Positions 1 to 7,068 of a DNA stretch of 11,439 nucleotides are shown piece after piece. This DNA is from Pseudomonadota bacterium (GTDB taxonomy: Bacteria; Pseudomonadota; Alphaproteobacteria; Rhizobiales; Xanthobacteraceae), in assembly GCA_021823875.1 (NCBI GenBank), contig JAKAMD010000077.1, positions 1 through 11,439 of the forward strand. Direction: 5' to 3'. The position numbers and the translations under genes are program-made. The notes under the pieces were generated by a model. That model was not told where the DNA came from and made no database searches. It saw only the letters and a program-made list of their open reading frames with translations. Within the stretch, counting starts at the first letter, position 1; each line of letters begins with the position of its first letter.

Positions 1-2913
1 ATCGCCCGCACCAAGCAAAACACCATCGAGTTCCTGGTCGCACTCAATCAGCGCCTGCAACACGAAGCCCGCTATGTCGTGCGCATGGAGCCCGGCGTGC
101 AGACAACGGAAGAAACGCTCACGCTCGCTTCCGGTTCGTGCCGTGACACTGCCTGGCTGCTGGTGCAGATCCTGCGCTATCTCGGCCTCGCGGCGCGTTT
201 TGTGTCCGGCTATCTCATCCAGTTGAAGCCCGACTTGAAATCGCTCGACGGTCCCTCCGGTGCGGCCGAGGATTTCACCGATCTGCATGCCTGGGCCGAA
301 GTTTATGTGCCGGGCGCCGGCTGGGTCGGGCTCGATCCGACCTCCGGCCTGCTGACCGGCGAAGGTCATCTGCCACTGGCGGCGACGCCGCATTATCGCG
401 CTGCCGCGCCGATCACCGGTGGCGTGGAAGCCGCCAAGGTCGACTTCGCGTTTTCGATGAAGCTCACGCGTGTCGACGAGAAGCCGCGCGTGACCTTTCC
501 GTTTTCGGACGACGCCTGGGACGCCCTCGACCGACTGGGCGAGAAGGTCGATGCCGACCTTACGCAGAACGACGTGCGCCTCACCATGGGTGGCGAGCCG
601 ACCTTCGTCTCCATCGACGATTATCAGTCGGCCGAATGGAACACCGATGCACTCGGCCCCAACAAGCGTATTCTCGCTGACGGACTGATCCGCCGGCTGC
701 GCGACCGCTTCGCGCCTGGTGGGCTCCTGCATTACGGCCAGGGTAAATGGTATCCGGGCGAGCCGCTGCCGCGTTGGGCGCTCTCACTGCTCTGGCGCAA
801 GGACGGCAAGCCACTCTGGCAAGACGAAAAGCTGATCGCCGCGCCCGGGCAGACGCGCGCCCCATCGACCGACGATGCGCATCGCTTCACGCTGGGCTTG
901 GCTTCACGCCTCGGTCTCTTGCCCGAACACGTGCAGCCCGCCTTCGAGGATCCGGCCGAGCGCATGCTGAAGGAAGGCGCGCTGCCGCCCAATATCGACC
1001 CGGCCAATCCGCAGATCGACGATCCGATCGAGCGCACGCGTATCATGCGCGATTTCGAGCGGCATCTCAGCGTGCCGACCGGCTATGTCCTGCCGGTGCA
1101 GCGCTGGACCGCGCAGGCGGGTGGCGGCTGGCTCAGCGAGGTCTGGCAGTTCCGCCGCAAGCATCTCTTTCTCATGCCGGGCGGTTCGCCGGTCGGCCTG
1201 CGGCTGCCGCTCTCTTCGCTGCCCTATCTACGCCCGGTCGACGAACCCATGCTGGCGCCGGTCGATCCTTTCGCCGAACGCGGCGTGCTGCCCGACCCGC
1301 GGGTCATGGCGAAGAGTTTCGCTGGATGTGGCGAGCCTGCGCCACCGCCTGTTTCGGCGGAGCAACCTGCGCCGAGACGAGGGTTCAGCATGCCGGTGCG
1401 CACGGCGCTCGCGATCGAGCAGCGCGACGGACAACTTTGCGTCTTCATGCCGCCGGTCGAGCGGCTCGATGATTACGTCGAACTGCTCGCGGCGATCGAG
1501 GCGACCGCCGCCGAGCTTAACCTGCCGATCCACATCGAAGGCTATCTGCCGCCGCACGACCCGCGCCTCAACGTGATCAAGGTGACGCCCGATCCCGGTG
1601 TCATCGAGGTCAATGTACATCCGGTCGAGGCGTGGCACGACGCTGTCGGCGTGACGCAGGCGCTCTTCGAGGAAGCGCGGCTGTCACGTCTCGGCACCGA
1701 CAAGTTCATGCTCGACGGCCGCCACACCGGCACCGGCGGCGGCAATCATGTCGTGCTCGGCGGCGAAAACGCGGCCGACAGTCCGTTCCTGCGCCGGCCC
1801 GATCTGCTGAAGAGCTTCATTCTCTATTTCCAGCGCCATCCTTCGCTGTCCTATCTGTTCTCCGGCCTGTTCATCGGCCCGACCAGCCAGGCGCCGCGCC
1901 TCGACGAGGCGCGCCACGATCTGCTCTATGAGCTCGACATCGCCGCTGCCATGGTGCCGCCGCCCGGTGACGGCGAACCGCCGCGGCCGTGGCTGGTCGA
2001 TCGCCTGTTCCGCAATCTGCTGATCGACGTCACCGGCAACACCCACCGTGCCGAAATCTGCATCGATAAATTGTTCTCGCCCGATGGGCCGACCGGTCGA
2101 TTGGGCCTGGTCGAATTTCGCTCATTCGAAATGCCGCCCGACGCGCGCATGAGCCTCGCCCAGCAATTGCTGTTGCGCGCGCTGGTGGCCTGGTTCTGGC
2201 GGGTGCCGCAGCGCGGCCGACTGGTGCGCTGGGGCACGGCGCTGCACGACCGCTTCATGCTCGAACATTTCGTCTGGCAGGATTTCCTCGACGTGCTCGA
2301 CGATCTGCGCGGCGCGGGCTTCCCCTTCGAGTCGCTCTGGTTCGACGCGCAGCGTGAATTCCGCTTCGCCTATTACGGCAAGGTCGTCTACGGCGGCGTT
2401 GAAATGGAAATCCGGCAGGCGCTCGAGCCCTGGCACGTGCTCGGCGAAGAAAGCACCAGCGGCAGTACCAGCCGCTTTGTCGATTCCTCGTGCGAGCGCT
2501 TGCAGGTCAAGGTGCAGAACTTCAACCCGGCCCGCCATGTGGTGGCCTGCAATGGTCGCCGGGTACCGCTCGCCGCCACCGGCCGTTCCGGCGAATTTGT
2601 CGCCGGCGTGCGTTTCAAGGCCTGGCCGCTCGCCTCCTCCTTGCAGCCTTTGGCGCCGTTGCAGACTTCGCTCACTTTCGACACTTACGACACTTGGAAC
2701 CGCCGCTCCCTCGGCGGTTGCGTCTATCATGTCGCGCATCCGGGCGGCCGCAATTACGAGACGTTCCCGGTGAATTCCTACGAGGCGCAGGCCCGCCGGC
2801 TTGCCCGTTTCGAAGTGCGTGGCCACACTCCCGGGTCATTCGTGATTCTCCGCGAAGAGCGCTCATTGGAATATCCGCTGACACTCGATCTGAGGCGCCC
2901 GCTCGAGGTTTGA
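1..2913 (+). CDS. Transglutaminase-like / DUF2126 putative amidoligase (5' partial)
   Basis: The reading frame is open from base 1, so the gene starts upstream; 970 codons are visible. Family members are about 1,100 residues, so roughly 130 N-terminal residues (the transglutaminase N-terminal beta domain) should be missing. Counting from base 1, a transglutaminase core is seen with the triad Cys47 (SCRD), His96 (HAW) and Asp112 (DPT). The rest matches DUF2126, annotated as a putative amidoligase with a glutamine-synthetase-like fold: MGGEPTF near 196-202, a glycine-rich HTGTGGGNH at 575-583, and acidic/basic motifs RAEICID (Glu685) and VEFRSFE (Glu705, Arg707). A Pro/Ala-rich linker lies near residues 448-460. 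No signal peptide can be judged because the N terminus is absent. Substrate is unknown; the family is predicted to form amide bonds and may process or cross-link peptides. It is the first visible gene of a three-gene operon, with only 5 nt before the next start. Family assignment is secure, biochemical role is not. Confidence 0.93.
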   Translation: MARTKQNTIEFLVALNQRLQHEARYVVRMEPGVQTTEETLTLASGSCRDTAWLLVQILRYLGLAARFVSGYLIQLKPDLKSLDGPSGAAEDFTDLHAWAEVYVPGAGWVGLDPTSGLLTGEGHLPLAATPHYRAAAPITGGVEAAKVDFAFSMKLTRVDEKPRVTFPFSDDAWDALDRLGEKVDADLTQNDVRLTMGGEPTFVSIDDYQSAEWNTDALGPNKRILADGLIRRLRDRFAPGGLLHYGQGKWYPGEPLPRWALSLLWRKDGKPLWQDEKLIAAPGQTRAPSTDDAHRFTLGLASRLGLLPEHVQPAFEDPAERMLKEGALPPNIDPANPQIDDPIERTRIMRDFERHLSVPTGYVLPVQRWTAQAGGGWLSEVWQFRRKHLFLMPGGSPVGLRLPLSSLPYLRPVDEPMLAPVDPFAERGVLPDPRVMAKSFAGCGEPAPPPVSAEQPAPRRGFSMPVRTALAIEQRDGQLCVFMPPVERLDDYVELLAAIEATAAELNLPIHIEGYLPPHDPRLNVIKVTPDPGVIEVNVHPVEAWHDAVGVTQALFEEARLSRLGTDKFMLDGRHTGTGGGNHVVLGGENAADSPFLRRPDLLKSFILYFQRHPSLSYLFSGLFIGPTSQAPRLDEARHDLLYELDIAAAMVPPPGDGEPPRPWLVDRLFRNLLIDVTGNTHRAEICIDKLFSPDGPTGRLGLVEFRSFEMPPDARMSLAQQLLLRALVAWFWRVPQRGRLVRWGTALHDRFMLEHFVWQDFLDVLDDLRGAGFPFESLWFDAQREFRFAYYGKVVYGGVEMEIRQALEPWHVLGEESTSGSTSRFVDSSCERLQVKVQNFNPARHVVACNGRRVPLAATGRSGEFVAGVRFKAWPLASSLQPLAPLQTSLTFDTYDTWNRRSLGGCVYHVAHPGGRNYETFPVNSYEAQARRLARFEVRGHTPGSFVILREERSLEYPLTLDLRRPLEV

Positions 2914-2918
2914 ACGCT

Positions 2919-5420
2919 ATGGCTCTTCTGGACAGCGCCTCGCCGGAGGACGGGAACATCACGCCGCTGCTGTCGGGCTATTATTGCGCGCTGCCGCGCA
3001 ATTTCGACGAGATGGTCGATCGCGAAGGGCGCGTGCGTGCGCATTGGCGGCAGTTCCTGCAGATGCTGGCCGCGCTCGGGCCGGACGAGGTCAACCGGCA
3101 CTTCGCCGCCGCTGACCGCCACTTGCGCGATTCTGGCGTGTTCTATCGCGTCTATGAGGAATCAGCCGGCGCGGCGCGGCCCTGGCCGCTCAGCCATGTG
3201 CCGCTCATCATCGATGCCGCTGAATGGCGGCAACTCAAAGCGGGGCTGGTCCAGCGCGCCGAACTGTTGGAAGCGATCCTCGCCGATCTCTATGGGCCGG
3301 CCGAGCTGGTGCGCGATGGTCGGTTTCCGGCCGCGGTGGTGGCCGGCAATCCGGAATTCTTAAGGCCGTTGGTGGGCGTGGCGCCACCCGGTGGTTCGCA
3401 TCTGCGGGTCTATGCCGTCGATGTCGGCCGTTCGCCGGATGGCCGCTGGTGGGTGCTCGGTGATTGCACGCAAGCGCCCTCCGGCGCCGGCTTTGCGCTG
3501 GAGAACCGCTTGGCGTTGTCGCGCGCTGTGCCGGACATCTATCGAGCCTTGCGGGTCGAGCGGGTGGCGCCATTCTTCCAGGCTTTCCAGATGGAATTGT
3601 CGTCGCTCAACCGCCGCGACGACTCACGCGTCTGTATGCTCACGCCCGGGCCGCTGAACGAAACCTATTTCGAGCACGCTTATCTAGCGAGGTATCTCGG
3701 ATTTCTCCTCGTCGAAGGAGAAGATCTCACGGTCCGTCATGACGGCGTCTTCGTGCGCACGGTCGCCGGGCTCAAGCGCGCCGAGGTGCTGGTGCGCCGG
3801 CTCGATGCCGATTTTGCGGATCCGCTCGAATTGAGCGCGCGCTCGCGGCTCGGCGTGCCCGGCCTGGTGCAGGCGATCCGCGATGGCCATGTGGTGCTGG
3901 CCAATGCGCTCGGCTCCGGTTTGGTGGAGGCGCGCGCCATGCTGAGCTTCTTGCCGGCGCTGGCGCCCGCGCTGCTCGGCAGCGAGCTCAAGCTGCCCAA
4001 TGTCGCCACCTGGTGGCTGGGCGACCCGGCCGCGCGTGCCATGGCGCTGGAGCGCCTCGACGAATTGGTGATCGCCACCGCCTTCGCGGGCGAATTGCCG
4101 GCGCATATCCAGCGCCGAAGCGTCCTGGGCCGGGACCTTGACCTGCCGGCGCGCGCGGCACTGATCGCGGAGATCGAACGCCGCGGCGTCGACTTCGTCG
4201 CGCAGGAGGCGGTGACGCTGTCGACCACGCCGGTGTGGGACAATGGCAGCCTGGTGCCTCGCCCCTTCATCCTGCGTCTGATGCTGGCGCGCGTCGGCGA
4301 CGGCTGGCAGGTGATGCCCGGCGGCTTCGTGCGCGTCGCCGATCATGCCGATGCGCGCGCGGTCAGCCTGCAAGGCGGCGACCGCACCGCCGATGCCTGG
4401 GTGCTGTCGGACAAGCCGGTCCCCGAGTTCACGCTGCTGCCGACCGCCGACCGCATCGCCATCACCCGTTCGACCGGTCCGCTGCCGAGCCGCGCCGCCG
4501 CCAATCTGTACTGGCTCGCGCGCTACATCGAGCGCGCCGAGGTGACGCTGCGGCTCACGCGGGCCTTGATTAACCGCACCACCGACAACGACGATGCGGC
4601 AGCCCTGGTGGCGGGGCGGATCGTCTCGCTGCTCGGCGCCTGGGAGTGCGTGCCGCAAGCGATGCTCAACGTGAAGCCAGCGCTGGTCGCCGCCGCCGCC
4701 TTACAGCAGCGCGATCTGCCCGGAGCGCTGCCGAACCTTGCCGGCGCGGCGCAACTCGCGGCCTCGGTCATTCGCGACCGTTTCTCGCCCGACGCCTGGC
4801 ATGCGTTGACCGAGCTCTCCGACCTGGTCAATGCGCCTTTCGAGCAAGGCCTGAGCGAAAGCGCAATCTTCGAGCGCGTCAATGGTGCCCTACGCATCGT
4901 CGCTTCGTTCGCCGGGCTCGTGCAGGAGAACATGGTACAAGTCGTGAGCTGGCGCTTCCTGCAGATCGGACGCCGTCTGGAGCGCGGGCTGGCGACCTGC
5001 CGCTTTGTGCGCCGGTTCGGCTTCGACGGCGATCCGCACGGTATGCTCGATTGCCTCTTGGAACTGGCCGACAGCCAGATCACCTACCGGCTGCGCTATG
5101 TCATGGTGGCGGCGCGCGACCCGGTCATTGATCTGGTGGCGCTCGATCCCAATAATCCGCGCTCCATCGTCTATCAGCTTGCGCGCATTGAGGCGCATCT
5201 CGCCGCGCTGCCCAAGCGCGGCGACGACAGCCGCCTGTCGCCGCCCGAGCAGATCGCCACGGCGCTGGCGAGCCGCATGCGTACCGCCGAAGCTTCCGAG
5301 ATCGATAAAGCGTTCCTGATCGAGGTCGAGACCGCGCTCATGAAACTGTCTGACGCCGTGGCTGCCGCCTATTTCACCACGCGCGAGCGCTCGGACGATG
5401 CCTGGGCGCCGCTCGAATGA
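2919..5420 (+). CDS. Circularly permuted ATP-grasp fused to alpha-E domain (DUF404/407-DUF403)
   Basis: 833 residues. The ATG at 2919 is chosen because it begins 5 nt after the preceding stop and gives the typical N terminus of the family; the frame is open further upstream but that part overlaps the previous gene. Residues about 10-480 are the circularly permuted ATP-grasp type 2 region, with QAPSGAGFALENR near 184-196, YLARYLGFLLVEGEDL near 253-268 and LPNVATWWLGD near 358-368. From about residue 520 (PSRAAANLYWLARYIERAE) the protein is the helical alpha-E domain; both hallmark Glu-Arg pairs are visible, at 538-539 and 688-689. ATP-grasp enzymes activate a carboxylate through an acyl phosphate and join it to an amine, so this is probably the ligase of the system; the acceptor is unknown. 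In many genomes the two halves are separate genes; here they are fused. It is cytoplasmic by appearance, with no signal peptide. Translation is coupled to the next gene through a 4-nt ATGA overlap. Confidence 0.93.
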   Translation: MALLDSASPEDGNITPLLSGYYCALPRNFDEMVDREGRVRAHWRQFLQMLAALGPDEVNRHFAAADRHLRDSGVFYRVYEESAGAARPWPLSHVPLIIDAAEWRQLKAGLVQRAELLEAILADLYGPAELVRDGRFPAAVVAGNPEFLRPLVGVAPPGGSHLRVYAVDVGRSPDGRWWVLGDCTQAPSGAGFALENRLALSRAVPDIYRALRVERVAPFFQAFQMELSSLNRRDDSRVCMLTPGPLNETYFEHAYLARYLGFLLVEGEDLTVRHDGVFVRTVAGLKRAEVLVRRLDADFADPLELSARSRLGVPGLVQAIRDGHVVLANALGSGLVEARAMLSFLPALAPALLGSELKLPNVATWWLGDPAARAMALERLDELVIATAFAGELPAHIQRRSVLGRDLDLPARAALIAEIERRGVDFVAQEAVTLSTTPVWDNGSLVPRPFILRLMLARVGDGWQVMPGGFVRVADHADARAVSLQGGDRTADAWVLSDKPVPEFTLLPTADRIAITRSTGPLPSRAAANLYWLARYIERAEVTLRLTRALINRTTDNDDAAALVAGRIVSLLGAWECVPQAMLNVKPALVAAAALQQRDLPGALPNLAGAAQLAASVIRDRFSPDAWHALTELSDLVNAPFEQGLSESAIFERVNGALRIVASFAGLVQENMVQVVSWRFLQIGRRLERGLATCRFVRRFGFDGDPHGMLDCLLELADSQITYRLRYVMVAARDPVIDLVALDPNNPRSIVYQLARIEAHLAALPKRGDDSRLSPPEQIATALASRMRTAEASEIDKAFLIEVETALMKLSDAVAAAYFTTRERSDDAWAPLE

Positions 5421-6289
5421 TCTACGACGTGCGCCAGGCCACGATCTATCACTACGCCTCGCCGGTGGCGCATGCGCATCATGTGCTGCGGCTGACGCCG
5501 ATCGACCGCACCGGCCAACGCGTGCATGCCGCCGTGCTCGATATCGACCCTTTGCCGGTCGAGCGCCGGGAAGGGCTCGACTTCTTCGGCAATCGCATCA
5601 CCTGGGTGGTGCTCGAAGAGCCGCATGACACGCTGACGGTGCGGGTCGCCGCTCGCATCGCGGTCGAGCGCGCGCCGACGGTGGCGGCGACGCCGCCCTG
5701 GGAAGAGGTGCGGGCGGCCGCCTTCGCCAGCGCCGATCTTGCGCCCAATTCGCCGGCGCATTTTCTTTTTTCCAGCCGGCAGGTCTCGCTCGATCCGGAA
5801 ATCCGCGATTATGCGAGCTCAAGCTTTGCGCCCGGGCGCGCGGTGCTCGACGGCGCCGTCGATCTGATGAACCGCATCAAGGCCGAGTTCACCTACGAGG
5901 TCGGCGCCACCACCGCCTCGACCACGCCGCCGATGTCTTTCGCGCTGCGCCGTGGCGTCTGCCAGGACTTCTCGCATGTGATGATTTCCGGCATGCGCGC
6001 ACTCGGCCTGCCGGCGGCTTATGTCAGCGGCTATCTGCGCACCGGGCATTTGCCGGGCGCCGCCCAGCTCGAAGGCGCCGACGCCATGCATGCCTGGGTG
6101 CAGGTCTGGTGCGGGGACGAAGCGGGTTGGGTCGGGCTCGATCCAACCAATGGCATCCTGGCCGGCGACGATCACCTGGTGCTGGCGATCGGCCGCGACT
6201 ACGCCGATGTCGCGCCGCTCGACGGCGTTATCGTTGCTTCCGGTGGTCAGCGGCTGGAAGTTTCGGTGCAGGTTGTGCCGGTGAGCTAG
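5417..6289 (+). CDS. Transglutaminase-like cysteine peptidase/transferase family protein
   Basis: 290 residues, the usual length for the small bacterial transglutaminase-like proteins of this operon type. Residues 1-85 form the N-terminal beta domain (opening IYDVRQATIYHYASPV). The transglutaminase core follows, with Cys182 (GVCQDFSH), His225 (MHAW) and Asp242 (LDPTNG) as an intact triad. The start ATG overlaps the stop of the ATP-grasp gene (ATGA), so the two are almost certainly co-translated. No signal peptide or membrane segment is seen. It resembles the transglutaminase part of the first gene, including matching AGWVGLDPT segments, so the operon encodes two related thiol enzymes. These could cleave or transfer the amide made by the ligases; that is inference. 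The Anbu peptidase that often follows this gene is not present: a hairpin and a convergent gene come next. Confidence 0.92.
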   Translation: MIYDVRQATIYHYASPVAHAHHVLRLTPIDRTGQRVHAAVLDIDPLPVERREGLDFFGNRITWVVLEEPHDTLTVRVAARIAVERAPTVAATPPWEEVRAAAFASADLAPNSPAHFLFSSRQVSLDPEIRDYASSSFAPGRAVLDGAVDLMNRIKAEFTYEVGATTASTTPPMSFALRRGVCQDFSHVMISGMRALGLPAAYVSGYLRTGHLPGAAQLEGADAMHAWVQVWCGDEAGWVGLDPTNGILAGDDHLVLAIGRDYADVAPLDGVIVASGGQRLEVSVQVVPVS

Positions 6290-6306
6290 CGAGCGCTCAA
6301 AATGCG

Positions 6307-6330
6307 ACCGGAGGGCTTGAGCCCTCCGGT
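6307..6330. terminator. Hairpin between convergent genes, likely terminator
   Basis: A perfect inverted repeat, ACCGGAGGGC paired with GCCCTCCGGT around a TTGA loop, begins 18 nt after the stop of the transglutaminase gene. On the plus strand no T-tract follows. On the minus strand the stem is followed within a few bases by CGCATTTTG, so intrinsic termination fits better for the convergent minus-strand gene (6384-6776). The position between two convergent stops supports a bidirectional role. Confidence 0.6.
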
Positions 6331-6383
6331 GTTCGTCGCAGTTACTCCCAATCTCTTGATGACAGCCGTCGCTCTATTCTCCT

Positions 6384-6776
6384 TTAGCGTGCCACCGCCG
6401 CCCGACCACCGATCCAGGCCAGCGCCGCCAGCCCGACGAAGGGGAACAGGACCACATAAGCGAGGCCAACCAGCGGCGCACCAATCACCAGCCCAACGGG
6501 CTTCAGCGCCATACCGATCTTTTTGGCCGTTTCCCACTTTGCAACGATGCGTCCGGCGATAACCGCGATGGCCGCAAGGCCGGCGACCGGCAGCATGATG
6601 ACGTAAACCAAACCGATGAACGGCGCCAAGAAGAAGAGGACAACGTCCTTCAGCGTGTTGCGGTGTTCTTCGGGAACCGTGGTCTCGGGGGTGACGACAT
6701 AAAGTTTGGTAGCCCGGCGGGTCGTTTCGACGGCAACAGGCTCTTCCTCGATGAGGGTTTTGCGAAGGGCTGTCAT
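6384..6776 (-). CDS. Small membrane protein with duplicated hydrophobic unit, function unknown
   Basis: 130 residues; not recognised as a named family. Residues 1-43 are polar and probably cytosolic. Two long hydrophobic stretches follow, about 44-75 and 93-122, linked by a basic/amphipathic segment (AKWETAKK, about 79-86). Residues 51-76 and 100-125 are clear copies of each other: 15 of 26 positions are identical without gaps, including AP, GL, YV, P, GLAA and a final GR. Each copy has a central proline (63 and 112) and could be a kinked helix or a tight hairpin. The start is supported by an AGGAG ribosome site 6 nt upstream. It is transcribed toward the amidoligase operon and away from the catabolic genes, and appears to be its own unit with a long AT-rich upstream region. 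It is a real gene by codon use and RBS, but no function is proposed. Confidence 0.8.
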   Translation of the reverse strand: MTALRKTLIEEEPVAVETTRRATKLYVVTPETTVPEEHRNTLKDVVLFFLAPFIGLVYVIMLPVAGLAAIAVIAGRIVAKWETAKKIGMALKPVGLVIGAPLVGLAYVVLFPFVGLAALAWIGGRAAVAR

Positions 6777-6782
6777 GGCACG

Positions 6783-6787
6783 CTCCT
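6783..6787 (-). promoter_or_regulatory. Ribosome binding site (AGGAG)
   Basis: AGGAG on the minus strand, 6 nt before the ATG at 6776. It fixes the start of the small membrane protein. Confidence 0.75.
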
Positions 6788-6939
6788 ATTTTTTGTCGGC
6801 CTTCGTCTGCTTGGCCGTTTGACTGGATCTTTTGCTCGACGACTGAATTGCATAGAGCGTGCCAGAGGTAATTAATTAATATATTTCAACGCGTTATGGG
6901 AAAACGCCCGCCGCCGGCGAGGCTTTGGGCGGCATCGAC

Positions 6940-6956
6940 GTATAGTTTTCCTATAC
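6940..6956. repeat. 17-bp inverted-repeat element, copy 1 (candidate operator)
   Basis: GTATAGTTTTCCTATAC: perfect 6-bp arms (GTATAG/CTATAC) around a 5-nt TTTTC spacer. It lies 163 bp upstream of the membrane protein start and has a second, diverged copy at 7018-7034. The symmetry and size fit a dimeric regulator site; the regulator is unknown. Confidence 0.45.
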
Positions 6957-7017
6957 AAATCGTGCGGGATGATGAAGAATATATAATTATTTCAATAGCT
7001 TGTCTGTTCGCGCGGCC

Positions 7018-7034
7018 GTCTATTTTTCTTATAC
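7018..7034. repeat. 17-bp inverted-repeat element, copy 2 (diverged)
   Basis: GTCTATTTTTCTTATAC matches copy 1 at 14 of 17 positions, and the right arm TATAC is intact. Centre-to-centre distance to copy 1 is 78 bp. It lies 34 bp past the stop of the dehydratase-like gene. Confidence 0.4.
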
Positions 7035-7052
7035 GGTCGGCGCTCGCCGTAT
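7031..7052 (-). terminator. Hairpin downstream of the dehydratase-like gene, possible terminator
   Basis: ATACGG and CCGTAT form 6-bp arms around a 10-nt GC-rich loop, starting 16 nt after the stop codon at 7069. No U-tract follows on the minus strand (A-rich instead), so if it ends transcription it is not a canonical intrinsic terminator. It overlaps the end of the second 17-bp element by 4 bp. Confidence 0.25.
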
Positions 7053-7068
7053 CGAATTCAAATGCAGC

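Larger units (their letters stand above)
6777..7068. promoter_or_regulatory. AT-rich intergenic region upstream of the small membrane protein gene
   Basis: This 292-bp gap has no convincing gene. It contains AT-rich blocks at 6869-6888 and 6978-6996 that stand out from the GC-rich surroundings, each with the octamer TATTTCAA (6882-6889 and 6988-6995). It also holds two copies of a 17-bp inverted-repeat element (6940-6956 and 7018-7034) and a GC-rich imperfect hairpin near 6905-6931. The promoter of the membrane protein gene should lie here, but no -35/-10 pair with good spacing could be assigned. A small RNA in this gap cannot be excluded. Confidence 0.55.

Noticed and set aside
2490..2918. 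Upstream extension of the ATP-grasp/alpha-E gene
   Set aside because: The extension overlaps the 3' part of the amidoligase gene by more than 400 nt and its Arg-rich translation is unlike the family; the ATG at 2919 fits the family start.
3684..4658. Long minus-strand reading frame (324 codons) opposite the ATP-grasp/alpha-E gene
   Set aside because: It lies wholly inside a well-supported gene, is rich in Arg/His/Gln/Gly typical of antisense frames in GC-rich DNA, and shows no domain.
6869..6888. CtrA-type site (TTAA-N7-TTAA) in the ATTAATTAAT stretch
   Set aside because: The TTAA half-sites are overlapping or adjacent and not spaced by 7, so the motif is not met; simple AT-richness explains it.
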